Shown here in pieces: positions 32,601 to 44,025 of a stretch of 64,000 nt of DNA. The notes below the pieces were generated by a model, which had not been told where the DNA came from, made no database searches, and saw nothing but the letters and a program-made list of their open reading frames with translations. The position numbers and the translations under genes were made by a program. Numbering within the stretch: the first letter of the stretch is position 1; the number at the start of each line of letters is the position of its first letter. Source of the stretch: Psococerastis gibbosa (taxonomy: Eukaryota; Arthropoda; Insecta; Psocodea; Psocidae); assembly GCA_963971405.1 (NCBI GenBank), contig OZ020487.1, positions 34,705,371-34,769,370 on the forward strand, written 5' to 3'.

Positions 32601-34017
32601 AAAAAACACACTCAGCATTTCACATTTACTTGTGAATGTATAACAATTGACATTGGTTAATTTGTATTTTTTATTGCCCAACTTATACGATAAGCGCTGA
32701 TTGTTCTTGCGAATTTCTTACCCTCAATTATTGGCTTAAAATTATAAATTTAATACAATATATATATACTGTATATAATATAATAATATATATATAATTT
32801 CCCGCTGGCCGCGCATATCGTATTTTAACACCGTCAAGTGACACCTTACTTATCTACCTTTCCGTCCATCCTTGCAGACACGAGTTTCTCATTATACAGG
32901 GTGGATGGCCTATCATGCAGTCATGCACATACTTTATTGTTGTTGTATTTTTAATCGCGTATCAATGAATCCATATTGTATAAATTGTGTTATTTTTCGA
33001 GGAATGTATTTTTCTATACTTTACTTTACTACTACGGCATTAAAAAATAAACCCCGGTATTATAATAACCCCATATCGCCATGATGGGGCTGCAGAAAAT
33101 CTCTTATTTACCAGCAAAATACTATTTACTTTTTTTTTCTATTATATTTCCGCCGCATTCAATACATCCGTTTCTACTAAACCCACCCATATATCCCTGT
33201 CCAGTTTGAAATTCAAAATCACCCCTGCCCCTGCCCTCGACCAGCGTTCGAAAGGGAAAGCCGTAAGGCTTCAGAAAAAGGAAAAAGAGGCTAAAGAAGA
33301 TGCTAATCAAATGAGGGGAGGCTTACCCAAGGAAAAACCCCTAGAGCATTCTCTCCAGCAGATTTTGACGTAGGGAAATCCACAAATTTACATCGCGTCA
33401 GTGATCGTTCTTATTCTCCATCGGATCAAGTAGTTAAACCTTTCAGCCCTTCTGCTAAACCTTTTCTACTATCTGTGTGCTCTTTTCGCTATAACTTATG
33501 ATCCTGTTATCACGACTGGGTTTTCCAAGCAAGGAGCTGCCGGCTTTTTACCGTTTAAGTTGAAGCCATTTTGTTCTTTTATCTTCGTAAAGTGCTTTAG
33601 GTAATGGTGACCTGGAACGGGTGTGTAAAACTGCATTTTTATCTTTACCCATCATTGTGCCTTTAAGTACTGAAACAAAAATTGAGTTTCATTTTTCCAT
33701 GCACTTATGTATATACTAGAAATATTTGATAGCCTCAGTTAGGGTGATTGAGATGAATTTGGTGACGCATTGTCAATAGAATTCAGAAAAATCTGATTCA
33801 GGATTAATATTAAAACTAACTCACTCCGAAACAGTGGACATTCCACTGTTTGGGTATGTTGGGCCCAATAAAACAGATCACATAATTTTCGGCATGCGTC
33901 TAGCATGTGCAACAATTAAAAACAAATTCATTCCAGTTGACAAAAAATATTTATGATTTTAATTTTTAAATCGCTCTTATTCCTGTAAGTCAGTTTACAT
34001 TCATTGCGATGTATTTA
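32601..34017. other. AT-rich non-coding stretch
   Basis: TATA repeats lie at 32757-32800. No domains recognised in the short frames. Confidence 0.4.
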
Positions 34018-34316
34018 GATCACAAAACCCGGCGGTACGAATGTAAGCCGTCTTTTATCGGTGTGCGCATATACAACAAACTGCCCAATTTAATAAAGAC
34101 AGCCAAGAACTTGGCAGAGTTCAGAAGGAGTTTGAAGTGTTACCTTATTCAAAGGACATTGTACAACATTCAAGAGTTTTTTGAATAGGGAAGCACTTTG
34201 AACTTTTCTTTGGATTCTGTTAAGTTCTTGACTGCATTGTACAATTTAACATTTATTATTTACGCTATTGTATTGAAAATCGGTGCAATATAGACTTTCT
34301 ATTCTATTCTATTCTA
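34018..34316 (+). pseudogene. LINE 3' end (Jockey-like), severely 5'-truncated
   Basis: One frame encodes CKPSFIGVRIYNKLP and then KNLAEFRRSLKCYLIQ...YNIQEFFE and a stop near 34188. This is the extreme C-terminus of reverse transcriptase polyproteins of Jockey-like LINEs (IYNKLP ... FK..L...L....FYS..EFL). The 3' UTR follows and ends in TTCTA repeats (34297-34316). The copy at 59165 is longer and close in sequence. Confidence 0.8.
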
Positions 34317-35790
34317 GATTAATATAAACTATACAATATTTTACGTTGGTGCTAGGCCTGCTTCTGGGAAACATTGTGCAAATAATCTCTCAATGATATA
34401 TGGTATTAACATAGCCGTTGAAAAAATAGGATTTGGAAACGAATGATTCGCAATTTGCAATGTTTTTGTGTTGGAGCGCACGGGTCTTAAACTGAGTCAA
34501 TGGACATGTGACTGACAATGGTTTTTAATCAGCAATCTCTATTTTTCCAACCGCCGGCTACTCCAAATCATCACAATGTTGGATTACCGCATTGAAGCCA
34601 AGCCGGTTTCCCTTTGCATTGAAACACGCAGCCCTTGTTTTTTTATAACCTGTGGAAAACCCATAGCCCGTTTATCGGTAAACAGTTAATTTTCAATTTA
34701 CATGCCAAAGAATTTGCTTTCAATTTATCCACTACTTATACTGTATTTTGTTTTGTTTATAATATTCACTGTTAGATATGTGATTTTCAATGGTTATAGT
34801 GTTTAAAAAATTAGCCTAATTAGTTGTAACAAATAATCAATCAGACTAACGGTGGATTCTAGCCTTTTTCTAACATAATGCAGATATTTGAAGTAGCTAG
34901 GGCTGTCTCGATTAGGAGAGGCTGTGCAATGGGTACTGTACCCACTACGCTACCTAATTATTTAAAAAGTTATTAATACTACAAATAAATATACAGTATA
35001 AATAAATATACAGTATCAAGTATAGGATGTCTGATATTTAGGAAACATGCTCTAAAGTAGCGCAACCTGTTGATGTATAATAACAAACTAGGGTAAATCC
35101 AACAGACGTATCTACATATGCCGAAGACTAGACGAAGTCTTCAAAACTTCATTTTGACAAACAAACAAAATTTCCACCAAGAACAATAACATTAAGTAAA
35201 TTAACGCAAAACAATTCAACCTAACCAAGTCATTTCCCTTGACTTTTTGCTTGCGTTTGGAAGAAAACAAATTTGGTTGGAATAAGGAACAAAGGTTTGT
35301 AATTTAGATAATATGGAAAGGGTTATGGCTGTCAGGGGAGCCCCTCCCCACCCGTTTTCTTCACTTTTGTCTCGGAGCCCCTTTAAGTAATTATCTCTAC
35401 GTACTGCACATCTTTGTTTTTCCCTTTATCTCTGCTTGAATACTCTCTTACACTTTGGATAATTTCTATTGCCAGTTTTATTATGGCTTCGCTGGTTTTG
35501 GAAGATTATTATGCTACATACATTGCAAAAATGGACTTTTTAGGGTTATCTACAGCTGATAACTGGCAAAGGAGTATTCTATAATTAGCACTATCCAGTT
35601 TCCCTTCCTGAAAAATTTTGAATAACAAAAAGTGCTTAAGATGTTTCAATGCATGTACAGAAGGTAGTCTTACCCAATCTTTAAATTCCTTGAATATTTT
35701 ACCAACCTCCACCACCAGCTTCAGTCAACAGCAATGAGGAGTCCCCCACCTGAGAAAGTTGGGGCAACAACATTATGTTATCTTTTGCCA
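34317..35790. other. Non-coding stretch
   Basis: A small direct repeat ATAAATATACAGTAT lies near 34985-35017. No domains recognised. Confidence 0.4.
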
Positions 35791-35858
35791 TCGGGTGACA
35801 TCACAGCCCAGATTACCTAGCAACAGAGACATAGTTGCTAGGTAACCTGGTCACCCGA
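35791..35858. repeat. Inverted repeat hairpin (68 bp)
   Basis: TCGGGTGAC (35791-35799) pairs with GTCACCCGA (35850-35858), and CCAGATTACCTAGCAAC (35808-35824) pairs with GTTGCTAGGTAACCTGG (35834-35850) with one mismatch. It is probably a very short MITE or a MITE remnant. Confidence 0.75.
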
Positions 35859-37043
35859 GTGACTAGTTTGTTTTTTGAAAAAAAAAACTTTAAGTCGATT
35901 TAAGTTAAAAATGTTCTGTCGCTCCAATTAATTAATTAACTAAACAAAACTTTTGAGCCCAAAATGAAAGCAGCTGCTTTTGCCAGTGTGTGACGTCATT
36001 TCTTATGTTGGTCCCTCAGAAATTCCAACATGGCGTGTCTAGAATATTATATCGTCTAAGGTATGGCCATTGGCCAGTCAACTTATTTGATTTTTCTACT
36101 GGACTTTTGGCTCAACTCGGGGTAGGCTAGTTTAACTAAACTCATGTAGAATCTCAAGCCCTCAACAACTAGCGGTTAATTTAACATTGTGAATACCGCA
36201 AAAAAATATTATTTTTAGTGTAAATTCATCGCCAATAATTCATTTAACATAGATACAGTCAGTATTTGTAAATTCGACGCTCAAAGGTCTGTGACATACA
36301 ACGATGAACTCGGCCGATACCAAATTACGATCCAATGAACAGACATCCCATTCAAAACAACAGAGAAGATGGAACGATAAAAATGTAATGGCCCGACTGA
36401 TAAAAACCGACATGGCAACACAGAACTGTGACCACTAACAATCCCGGACAATGTATTGTGACACATTATCACTGAAAAATGAACCCAACATTTCGATTTG
36501 GTTAGGCCGCTGGAAAGTATGGGGTTGCGTATTACGAGGGCGGCCTCAGAATATTGCGGGCAAGTTCTTGGGACTGAGGCCGCCCCTCGTGGGCCACCCC
36601 CATTTTAAAATAGGCCTCCCGAGATTGCTTCCAACAAATGTCAATGTATTCATTCCTCTCGGTTATCAATAATCGAAATCAAAAGTCTTTGTTCGGTTTT
36701 TTTTCATTGTTTGAATGCCTACCGATTTTTTTTTATTATTATTTTTCTTTGAAAGGGATAGCGAATAAAAGATTGGGCCAATCTTTTCATCAGTTGAATT
36801 TGTTGAACAAAATGCTAGACTTTTTTTTCCAAAGTTCCTGTACCTGACAATTTACATAGATAGGAACGCCTCTAAGTCACGATAGTACAATACAAAAATA
36901 ATAATTCAGCAGTGATATAGAGCAAACTTGCCCTGGAAATTATTTAACCCATTTTAAAACGGTATTAAAACGAACTCACTCACTGCAAAGCATTCAGCTG
37001 TTTTTCCATTCAGTCCAGATAAAAATTCAACCTTCATATAGCA
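35859..37043. other. Non-coding stretch with a GC-rich hairpin
   Basis: Apart from the hairpin at 36534-36590, nothing was recognised. Short frames show no domain. Confidence 0.4.
36534..36590. repeat. GC-rich inverted repeat
   Basis: ACGAGGGCGGCCTCAG (36534-36549) pairs with CTGAGGCCGCCCCTCGT (36574-36590) with one extra C. The 24-base loop is unpaired. It stands out in an AT-rich region. Role unknown. Confidence 0.75.
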
Positions 37044-37341
37044 CAGGGGTTCCCAACCTTTTTTGTCCGTGGACCACTAGATTATTCTATGATTTTCCGT
37101 GGACCACCATGGCTGTGACAGGAAAATCGTCCAATTCTAGGACCAAGATCAAGTAGTTTGCGCCTACAAATTAACCTACGAGCTAATATTTGATTAAATG
37201 TTTGGGACTGATATTGTTAGATTTTATAGTGCCAAGACTTGTTGTATTTTACTTCCAAATTCCAATGACTCAGCTGTTTTATCACCTGATATATGTCTGT
37301 GGACCACCGGTGGTTCATGGACCACAGTTTGGGAACCCCTG
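37044..37341. mobile_element. hAT-type nonautonomous element (298 bp)
   Basis: Left end CAGGGGTTCCCAACC and right end (reverse complement CAGGGGTTCCCAAAC) form a terminal repeat, and GTGGACCAC occurs just inside both ends. Flanks ATATAGCA (37036-37043) and ATCTACCA (37342-37349) agree at 6 of 8 positions. This end sequence is of the common animal Charlie/hAT type. No transposase. Confidence 0.85.
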
Positions 37342-37944
37342 ATCTACCATATTAGAAAATACACAGTAATTCATCTTTGTTGACCAACAATTTGAAAATT
37401 AATTTTTTTCCCGTAAGTCATTTTGGGTATTAGTGCACTTAGTCCCGGAATTTTATAAGATTACCATTTTTAAATAATAAAGACTTAGTTAAGATATATA
37501 AGAATGATATGTATTGGCAGATAGTATTACTTTATAGTATTACTTTTTATTTTTATCATTACTTACCAACTAGATAACTTGTATACAACTTATCTCTTTA
37601 ATCTTTACATTGTTAAATAGATGTACGATATACTGCTTATAATTATAATTGTACAATAGTTATGTATCACACATGTAAATTATGATAAGCATAGTTAAGT
37701 AAGTTAAGTTAATTTGCATATTATTGGACATTGTCTGTTTGCAAATAAATGCTTATTTATTTATTTATTTATTTATAATTTATTATTTAGCGTTGGTGCT
37801 ATGTCTGATGTTATCCATTGTACGTTGGGGCTGTCGCCTAAATGCATTGTTTCATTTTCTTAAATTATTGCCGGTCAAACAGAATGTTCTTTTTATCTAA
37901 TTTGGCTATAAAGTGCTAGGTACGGAGAGATAGAGAATATCATG
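37342..37944. other. AT-rich non-coding stretch
   Basis: TTAT repeats lie near 37755-37780. No gene or element ends recognised. Confidence 0.4.
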
Positions 37945-38255
37945 TATATTAATACCGAGGTACTGAGACGAATTTATACAAAAGCGGAGTTGCTGCTGAC
38001 GATTAAGGAACGGAAACTAATGTACTTCGGCCATGTGATGAGAAAAAAAAAATATCGCCTTCGGTAAGTAATAATCCAAGGGAACATAGAAAGACTGAAG
38101 GCAGAAGAATAACATCCTGGTTGAAAAGCCAGAGGCAGTTAGTTTGGAAAGCCCGATTTACTTTTTCAGAGCAGACATCTCCAAGATCCAAATTACCATT
38201 ATGATCGCCAATCTTCGCTAGAAGAGGCATATAAAGAAGAAGAAGAAGAGCTTGG
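37945..38255 (+). pseudogene. LINE remnant (GHVMR-type C-terminus)
   Basis: In one frame the sequence reads NTEVLRRIYTKAELLLTIKERK, here cut: the diagnostic parts are EVLRRI, LLLTIKERKLMYFGHVMR and later PDLLFQS. This is the tail after reverse transcriptase in a widespread animal LINE group (...LGHVMR...RR.SWL.N.R.W...). Stops and frameshifts interrupt it after about 38060. It ends in a GAA-rich tail near 38236-38250. Related copies are at 46850, 55740 and 62690. Confidence 0.75.
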
Positions 38256-39277
38256 TACTTTTGCATGCATATGATTGTAAATGTAGCCTATAATTAATTT
38301 TGGTTATTTCAATAGGCAGTCATCAGTGAAGTTCCCTTGAAGGTAGGCTACTGTATTCTGTCGTGATGTGAAGAGTGAGAAAAACGTAGAAATTCCTAGT
38401 TTTATTTCCTGTGATAACTTTTGAATGTAGCGCCCCCTCTTTAAACTAAAACCTTATCTTTCCAAATGTTGACAGCTGGGACGTTAGTTTTCAAAAAGTT
38501 GCTTGAGCCCGCGCGTTTTCCTCTTGAATTTTCGATTACAATCAGATGTCAGCAGCTCCCTCCACAGCTCAGCTATCTCTTCTACTTCGTCATCCCCTCA
38601 TTTCTTATGCCACATTTCTTTTAAATTTGAGAATTGAGCAAGAACGAACTTATATTATAGACATACTGAATGAAATAGGTGCACCAATATGTCAATTACA
38701 GTACGTAATTCTCGTTTCTATAATTTTGGATACAGTAGGTATGCGAAAATACGCTAGGTAAGGAGTTCTGGTAGCTTTTATCCGTCCGAAGTTGAAAAAG
38801 ACATCATGTCGCCATCTACATTGCATTTGCTGCAAAGTGTCTGCGGTTTTATCGCCATTACCCATAGCTAGGAGGCATGCCCCCCTCCCCTCAAAAAAAG
38901 AAAATTGATAATATAAGAGTTTTAGCTAAAACTACTAAAATTACTACGGATGTATAATTTATAAAAAATATTCTTCTTGCCCCCCCCCCAAAAAATAAAA
39001 TCCTGGGTACAGGCCTGGCCCACACCAAACGTTTTCAACATACTGGAATGTTGGAATATACAGAATTATTTTGTAACAGACCCTCCACTGCATTTAGAAA
39101 GTACGTATTTCGTAATTCGTACGCCCCTTGACAATCGGGAACCAATTTTATGTAAGCCCTTCTTTTGGTCATTGATATACGGGTAAAACATGCTTCAAGC
39201 CCAGCATATTATGTATGTATGTATGTATAGACTGTATGTATTTCCACAATTTTACTGCAATTACAATTCAGTGCTAT
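38256..39277. other. Non-coding stretch before the LTR retrotransposon
   Basis: C-runs at about 38880 and 38980 bracket an AT-rich core that could be a decayed hAT-like element, but no terminal repeat pair was convincing. ATGT repeats lie at 39212-39228. Confidence 0.4.
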
Positions 39278-39281
39278 AATG
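39278..39281. repeat. Target site duplication, left copy (AATG)
   Basis: AATG directly precedes the left LTR and recurs at 44413-44416 directly after the right LTR. Four-base duplications are normal for Ty3/gypsy integrases. Confidence 0.85.
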
Positions 39282-39668
39282 TGTAGCTAGTCGAAGGAAG
39301 ATGCAATTGAATAGGCAGTGTAGACTTGAATTGGTTTGTATTGCAGTGCTTCGACTCAAGTTAGAGTAATTTAACACACAGTGATTACAATATGAGCTGT
39401 GAGACGAGAACGATACATGCTTACAATTAATATTGAATTTGATCCAGCCTGCTTCCATATAGAAAAACCAACTCTGTGTCCACAGCTAAAGGAGCTGATG
39501 AGACACAGAGGGTAGATTAAAGATATTATTGAATAAGAGAAATAAATACGTAAAAGGAAGATTGAGGAATATTGAATTATCTGAATGTGAACAGCGCCAT
39601 CTACCGGGAAAAAGGTGAAGCTGGAAGCCGGCTGGTTATTACACATGTGGGACTAAGTGGTCCCCACA
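39282..39668 (-). repeat. 3' LTR (387 bp)
   Basis: In element orientation it begins TGTGGGGACCACTTAG and ends CTAGCTACA. It matches 44026-44412 with no difference that I can find. It contains the two-part hairpin at 39472-39510 and a terminal near-palindrome (TGTGGGAC...GTCCCCACA) at 39646-39668. Confidence 0.97.
39472..39510. promoter_or_regulatory. Inverted repeat inside the LTR
   Basis: CTCTGTGTC (39472-39480) pairs with GACACAGAG (39502-39510), and CAGCT/AGCTG pair inside it. The same structure is at 44216-44254 in the other LTR. It could fold in the transcript or act as a dyad binding site. Function is inferred only. Confidence 0.55.
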
Positions 39669-39671
39669 TTA

Positions 39672-39681
39672 CCCCCCTCCT
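39672..39681 (-). promoter_or_regulatory. Polypurine tract (plus-strand primer)
   Basis: In element orientation AGGAGGGGGG is followed by TAA and then the 3' LTR, the expected position for the RNase H-resistant primer. Its first two bases are the last two of the pol stop codon TAG (39680-39682). Confidence 0.85.
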
Positions 39682-42600
39682 AAGACTGGAAGTCGGAGAA
39701 ATGTCGTGGAACGTGGACGTGACGACCTGAGCGAGTGGTGCGAGTCGGTGGTGTCGGCACGACGTCAGTGGCAGGAAGTGGTGAGGAGACCTTCTCCTGA
39801 GGTTTATCTTGAGCAGGATGCTGATGCGGGGGGTTGATCGTAGACTGGTGAGACGGTTCGTCTGTACTGGCATTAATGTAGGCCGGCTTGACCCTGTCCA
39901 TTGACACAGTAACCGCACGACCGCGGCTTGAAATCGTAACTGTTTTGTCGGTGCGACTTAACACAGGGAATGGTCCCGCATAAGGACGTTCGAGGGAAGC
40001 ACGGACGTGGTCTTGTCTCACGAAAACGTGCGTGGCCTTGGCAAGGTCTTGTGGGATGAATGTTTGATGAGCCCCGTGTCTCTTGACGCGAGTGGGGCGT
40101 AGTGAGTCGAATTTCCTTCGAAGTGAGATGAGAGTGTCCGCCGGACTCTGATTTGAAGGAGGAGTTGTCAGCATCTGTCCTGGTAGTTTTAATGGTTCAC
40201 CATAGACCAGATCTGCTGGAGAAGCTTGAAGATCTTTCTTAAGAGTGGCGCGCATGCCCAGTAAAACTAGCGGAAGGGCTTCCGTCCATTTGTCATTGGC
40301 ATGACACATAATGGAGGCTTTGAGTGAGCGGTGCATACGCTCTACCATGCCGTTGGATGCAGGGTGGTAACTGGTAGTCCGTGCATGGTGAAATCCGCAT
40401 AATCGGGCCAGGTCAGCAAACAAATGGCTCTCAAACTGTCGGCCGCGATCTGTAGTAATTGTCTCCGGGCACCCAAACCGGCTGATCCAGCAGGAAATGA
40501 GGGTTCTGGCGACGTTTTCGGCGGTGATGTTCACCATAGGAGCGGCTTCCGGCCATCGCGTGAAACGGTCAACGAGTGTTAGCAAATACGTGTAGCCTTC
40601 CGACGGTGGTAATGGGCCTACAATGTCGAGGTGTATGTGCTGAAACCGTCGGTCAGGCTGAGTAAAGGTTCCAATCGCAGTGAGGGTGTGTCGATGTATC
40701 TTGGACAATTGACAGTTGACACACAGACGAGCCCAGGCGCGGCAATCCTTACGGATAGAAGGCCATATGTAGCGTTGGGCAACCAGGTTAGCAGACGCTG
40801 CTATTCCTGGGTGATGTAGGCTGTGTAGGTGCTCGAAAAGTTGTCGACGTAATGGTTTGGGCACAAATGGGCGTTGTATGTCTTGACTAGAATCGCACGT
40901 AAGGACTGAATCAGAGCCCGGAATGGGAACATCAACGAGGATGAGGGACGTCTTTCTACTGGACCGAAGCTCTTTGAGTTCTCTGTCGTCTTTCTGAGCA
41001 GAAGAAAGTTGCTCAGGAGATACGGGAGTAGAGATTGCTTCGATTCTTGAGAATGCATCAGCGGCCAAGTTGTCCTGCCCCGCGATGTATTGGATGTCCG
41101 TGGTGAATTGAGAGACGAATTCCATTTGCCGCATTTGGCGAGGTGAGCAACTTGTTTTTGGATTCTGAAAAGCGTGCGTCAACGGTTTGTGATCGGTATA
41201 TACGACAAAAGCGCGCGCTTCTAGCAAGTATCGGAAATGACGAATGGCGTCGTGTACCGCAAGCAATTCGCGATCGTAGGCGGACCATGTTCGTTGGTTT
41301 TCTTTAAGTTTCTGCGAGAAGAATGCCAATGGCTGCCAATGATCGTTGATCCGTTGTTGGACTGTAGCTCCGATACTGGTGTCTGATGCATCTGTGACTA
41401 GTGCAATCGGAGCCGTATGATCTGGATGCGCGAGTAGGGTGATGCGTGCCAGACTGTGTTTGCATGAGCTGAAAGCTTCGGTAAGCTTTGTTGTCCATGG
41501 TATCGTAGCGTTCCCTTTTACCTTGTCTCCAGATAACAACGTGTTGAGTGGTGCTTGTTCGTTGGCTGCATTTGGTAGGAACCGGCGGTAGTAGTTAATC
41601 ATGCCAAGGAAACGGCGTAGATCTTTGAATGTCTTTGGAAGAGGGTATTCAGTGAGTGCCTTTACCCTGTCTGGTAGGGCTTGTGTGCCTTCTGCTGACA
41701 CGAGGTAACCAAGAAAGCTGATTGACCCAACGCCGAGGGTACACTTGCTAGGATTAATGACCAGGCCATATTCTCGGAATCGTTGGAAGAGTTGACGTAG
41801 GTGTGATTCGTGCTCCTGCTTATCACTCGATGCAACCAGTACGTCGTCGATGTATGAATATGCCCACGGGAGGTCGCGTAGGATGTTATCCATGAAGCGT
41901 TGGAAGGTTTGAGCAGCATTGCGAAGACCGAATGTCATGAATGGGAATTCGAAAAGGCCGAACGGAGTATTTATTGCTGTCTTTGGAATGTCACCATTGG
42001 AAACTGGTATCTGGGTGAATGCTTTGACCAGGTCTATTTTGCTGAATACGGTTTTTCCTCGCAATTCTGCACTGAAATCTGCGATGTGGCGGACTGGGTA
42101 CGCGTCAGGAATTGTTCGAGCATTGAGCCGTCTGTAGTCCCCGCATGGGCGCCATGAATGGTCGCTTTTAGGTACTAGGTGTAATGGTGAGGCCCATGGG
42201 CTGTCGGACGGACGACATACGCCGGTCTGGATCATGTCGTTGAACTCCTTTTTGGCGATAATAAACTTGTCCGGGGCCAACCGGCGTGGGCGAGCGGAGA
42301 CGGGAGGTCCGTCTGTCGTTCTAATGTAGTGGACCGTGGAGTGCTTGACCTGGTCTGTGGGTTGTCTCGGCCGCGTGAGGTCGCTAAACTCCTCAATTAT
42401 TACTTTTAGACTGGCCGGGGTACTGTGCGGTATTGTTAAGGTAGAAACGCTAGGTTGCTTGGAGGGGCTTTGACACAGGTTCGCCTTGCGATGCGTTGTC
42501 CCGTCGATCAGCTTTGAGTTCTGGAGATCCACCAGCAAATTAGAGGCTGCGAGAAAGTCTGCACCGATGATGGGTTGCGTGACATCGGCAATGATGAAAT

Positions 42601-42955
42601 TCCAACGGAAACTGCGTCGTAATCCCAGGTCCAGTTGTTGAGCTGTTGTTCCGTACGTATTGATGATTGTGCCATTGGCGGCAGTCAGCTCGAGTTGAGT
42701 ACGACGGAGCGGTAGGTTGAGACGGGCACGTGGAAAAACGCAGATGTCGGACCCTGTGTCAATGAGATAACGTATCTTGGTGCAAGGGTCCGTGATAAGA
42801 AGGCGATGTGAGGTTTTAAGCAGGTGTGTAGTGGCGCAGGCAGGCCCTGCCTTTACTGGCTGCGATCGTCGTTTTTCGGAAATCTGCATGGCTGCTGGCA
42901 CTTTCTGGCCTTCTTCCCATAGGTTTGGTGGTAAAAACACCAAGTTGGGTCTTGT
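39680..42955 (-). CDS. pol: Pol polyprotein of the CsRn1-like retrotransposon
   Basis: The frame is open from just after a TAA (42956-42958) to a TAG at 39680, about 1090 codons. Numbered from a TTG at 42943, the domains are aspartic protease (DTGS 62-65), reverse transcriptase (FSKIDL near 300, YIDD 364-367), RNase H (TDAS 517-520, TDHKPL 583-588), integrase zinc region (H..HHPG 707-713, CVNC 741-744), integrase core D773, D832, E868, and a GPF-type C-terminal module (AGPFPV near 989). There is no ATG at its start, and it lies in the -1 frame with ~100 nt overlap with gag, so it is presumably made as a Gag-Pol fusion by frameshifting. All catalytic residues are present. Confidence 0.96.
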   Translation of the reverse strand, partial: TRPNLVFLPPNLWEEGQKVPAAMQISEKRRSQPVKAGPACATTHLLKTSHRLLITDPCTKIRYLIDTGSDICVFPRARLNLPLRRTQLELTAANGTIINTYGTTAQQLDLGLRRSFRWNFIIADVTQPIIGADFLAASNLLVDLQNSKLIDGTTHRKANLCQSPSKQPSVSTLTIPHSTPASLKVIIEEFSDLTRPRQPTDQVKHSTVHYIRTTDGPPVSARPRRLAPDKFIIAKKEFNDMIQTGVCRPSDSPWASPLHLVPKSDHSWRPCGDYRRLNARTIPDAYPVRHIADFSAELRGKTVFSKIDLVKAFTQIPVSNGDIPKTAINTPFGLFEFPFMTFGLRNAAQTFQRFMDNILRDLPWAYSYIDDVLVASSDKQEHESHLRQLFQRFREYGLVINPSKCTLGVGSISFLGYLVSAEGTQALPDRVKALTEYPLPKTFKDLRRFLGMINYYRRFLPNAANEQAPLNTLLSGDKVKGNATIPWTTKLTEAFSSCKHSLARITLLAHPDHTAPIALVTDASDTSIGATVQQRINDHWQPLAFFSQKLKENQRTWSAYDRELLAVHDAIRHFRYLLEARAFVVYTDHKPLTHAFQNPKTSCSPRQMRQMEFVSQFTTDIQYIAGQDNLAADAFSRIEAISTPVSPEQLSSAQKDDRELKELRSSRKTSLILVDVPIPGSDSVLTCDSSQDIQRPFVPKPLRRQLFEHLHSLHHPGIAASANLVAQRYIWPSIRKDCRAWARLCVNCQLSKIHRHTLTAIGTFTQPDRRFQHIHLDIVGPLPPSEGYTYLLTLVDRFTRWPEAAPMVNITAENVARTLISCWISRFGCPETITTDRGRQFESHLFADLARLCGFHHARTTSYHPASNGMVERMHRSLKASIMCHANDKWTEALPLVLLGMRATLKKDLQASPADLVYGEPLKLPGQMLTTPPSNQSPADTLISLRRKFDSLRPTRVKRHGAHQTFIPQDLAKATHVFVRQDHVRASLERPYAGPFPVLSRTDKTVTISSRGRAVTVSMDRVKPAYINASTDEPSHQSTINPPHQHPAQDKPQEKVSSPLPATDVVPTPPTRTTRSGRHVHVPRHFSDFQS

Positions 42956-43620
42956 TTAGGCGCTGGTGAACGGAACTGGCGCTGGAACCGTGGCTGTGTG
43001 GCACGTTGTCCGTATCTGTCGGCGAACTGTGCCTGTAGAGCCGCGACGTTCTCTGTTAACGTCTTCAATAGGTCCACAGGGGCCATTGTGCACTCAAGAA
43101 TCCGGTCACGTGTTGCTGAATTGATGGTGGCCATCTTGTCGGCGAGGTTCGCGACGTCATCTAGTGACAGGTGATCATGACCGATGATTGCCAATTGTAT
43201 AGCGTGCGGGAGGCGAGACGTCCAAATGGTGCGTAAAACCGAGTCTGATATGGCTTTCTCTGCGAAGGCCCGCAGTCTCCGGAGAAAAGAGCTGGGAGTT
43301 TTGTCCCCTAGGTCTTCCGACATTAGTAGCCGAATGCGACTGCTTGCTGGAAGACTCATTCGTTGGATTAATTGCGTTTTTAGCTCAGTGTATGGGTTTA
43401 CTGGTACTGGGGCAGCTAACAAATCTGAGATCTCGCTGAGGGTACTTTGGTCGAGCGCTGAAAGGACGTGGTAATATTTCGTCGTTTCCATTGTGACCCC
43501 AGCAAGTGCGAACTGAGCCTCCGCTTGAGTGAACCACAGTGCCGGTGACAGGTTGGCCGACTGTGTCCAGAAGGGTGGAAGCTTGACCGAGACTGCCATC
43601 GTACTAGCAGGGCCTGTCAT
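42853..43620 (-). CDS. gag: Gag (nucleocapsid-capsid) protein of the retrotransposon
   Basis: I place the start at the ATG at 43618-43620 ([12 protein letters not shown]), giving 255 residues, because homologous Gags begin near the VKLPPFW...WF.QAEAQF capsid motif (here residues 12-37). An alternative ATG is at 43597-43599. The C-terminal zinc motif is C228-x2-H231-x9-C241-x3-C245, typical of CsRn1 elements rather than the usual CCHC knuckle. The protein would package the element RNA. The same frame remains open upstream through the leader repeat into the LTR, to an ATG at 44202 (449 codons), so a longer form cannot be excluded. Confidence 0.9.
   Translation of the reverse strand: MTGPASTMAVSVKLPPFWTQSANLSPALWFTQAEAQFALAGVTMETTKYYHVLSALDQSTLSEISDLLAAPVPVNPYTELKTQLIQRMSLPASSRIRLLMSEDLGDKTPSSFLRRLRAFAEKAISDSVLRTIWTSRLPHAIQLAIIGHDHLSLDDVANLADKMATINSATRDRILECTMAPVDLLKTLTENVAALQAQFADRYGQRATQPRFQRQFRSPAPKQDPTWCFYHQTYGKKARKCQQPCRFPKNDDRSQ
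42871..42877 (-). promoter_or_regulatory. Candidate gag-pol -1 frameshift site (GAAAAAC)
   Basis: In the gag frame this reads G AAA AAC, six codons before the gag stop at 42853. It is close to, but not, the canonical X XXY YYZ form (A AAA AAC). A short hairpin AGGCAG-GGC-CTGCCT follows about 18 bases downstream. A second weaker candidate is T TTT TAC near 42937. The overlap geometry requires a -1 shift; the exact site is inference. Confidence 0.4.
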
Positions 43621-43765
43621 CTTGGTTGTAGCCGTGGGTGTCGGTGTTGTGGCTGTAGCAGTTGTAGCTGTAGCGGTTGTAGCTGCAATGGTTGTGGCTG
43701 TGCTGCTGCGGTGAATGTAGCTGCTCCGGGGTGGTTTACACCGCCTATGGCCGGATGAGACGTTC

Positions 43766-43996
43766 TGGAGGCTGGAACTGGAACTGGAACGGGCTGGAAC
43801 TGGAACTGGCTGGAAGCTGGAACTGGCTGGAAGCTGGAACTGGCTGGAACTGGAACTGGCTGGAAGCTGGAACTGGCTGGAACAGGGACTGGAACTGGCT
43901 GGAACTGGAGCTGGAACTGGCTGGAACTGGAACTGGCTGGAACTGGAACTGGCTGGAACTGGAACTGGCTGGAAGCTGGAACTGGAATCTGGAAGG
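43766..43996 (-). repeat. CTGGAA-type minisatellite in the leader
   Basis: About 230 bp of CTGGAACTGG/CTGGAAGCTGG units (plus-strand wording) lie between primer site and gag. Because the unit sums keep a multiple of three, the gag frame stays open and would encode SSSQFQ/LPASSS repeats. Such a tract is prone to length change between copies. Confidence 0.85.
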
Positions 43997-44010
43997 CTGC
44001 TTGTTCCGTT

Positions 44011-44024
44011 GTCGAGGGTCACCA
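44011..44024 (-). promoter_or_regulatory. Primer binding site, tRNA-Trp type
   Basis: One base after the 5' LTR the element reads TGGTGACCCTCGAC. Animal tRNA-Trp ends ...GTCGGGGTCA plus CCA, so its complement is TGGTGACCCCGAC. The first nine bases match exactly, and the rest matches if one T is treated as extra. tRNA-Trp priming is a known trait of CsRn1-clade elements. Confidence 0.8.
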
Positions 44025-44025
44025 A

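Noticed and set aside
38866-39015. Possible hAT element bracketed by C-runs
   Set aside because: The right side (TACAGGCCTGG) looks like a hAT end, but no matching left end or 8-bp duplication was found.
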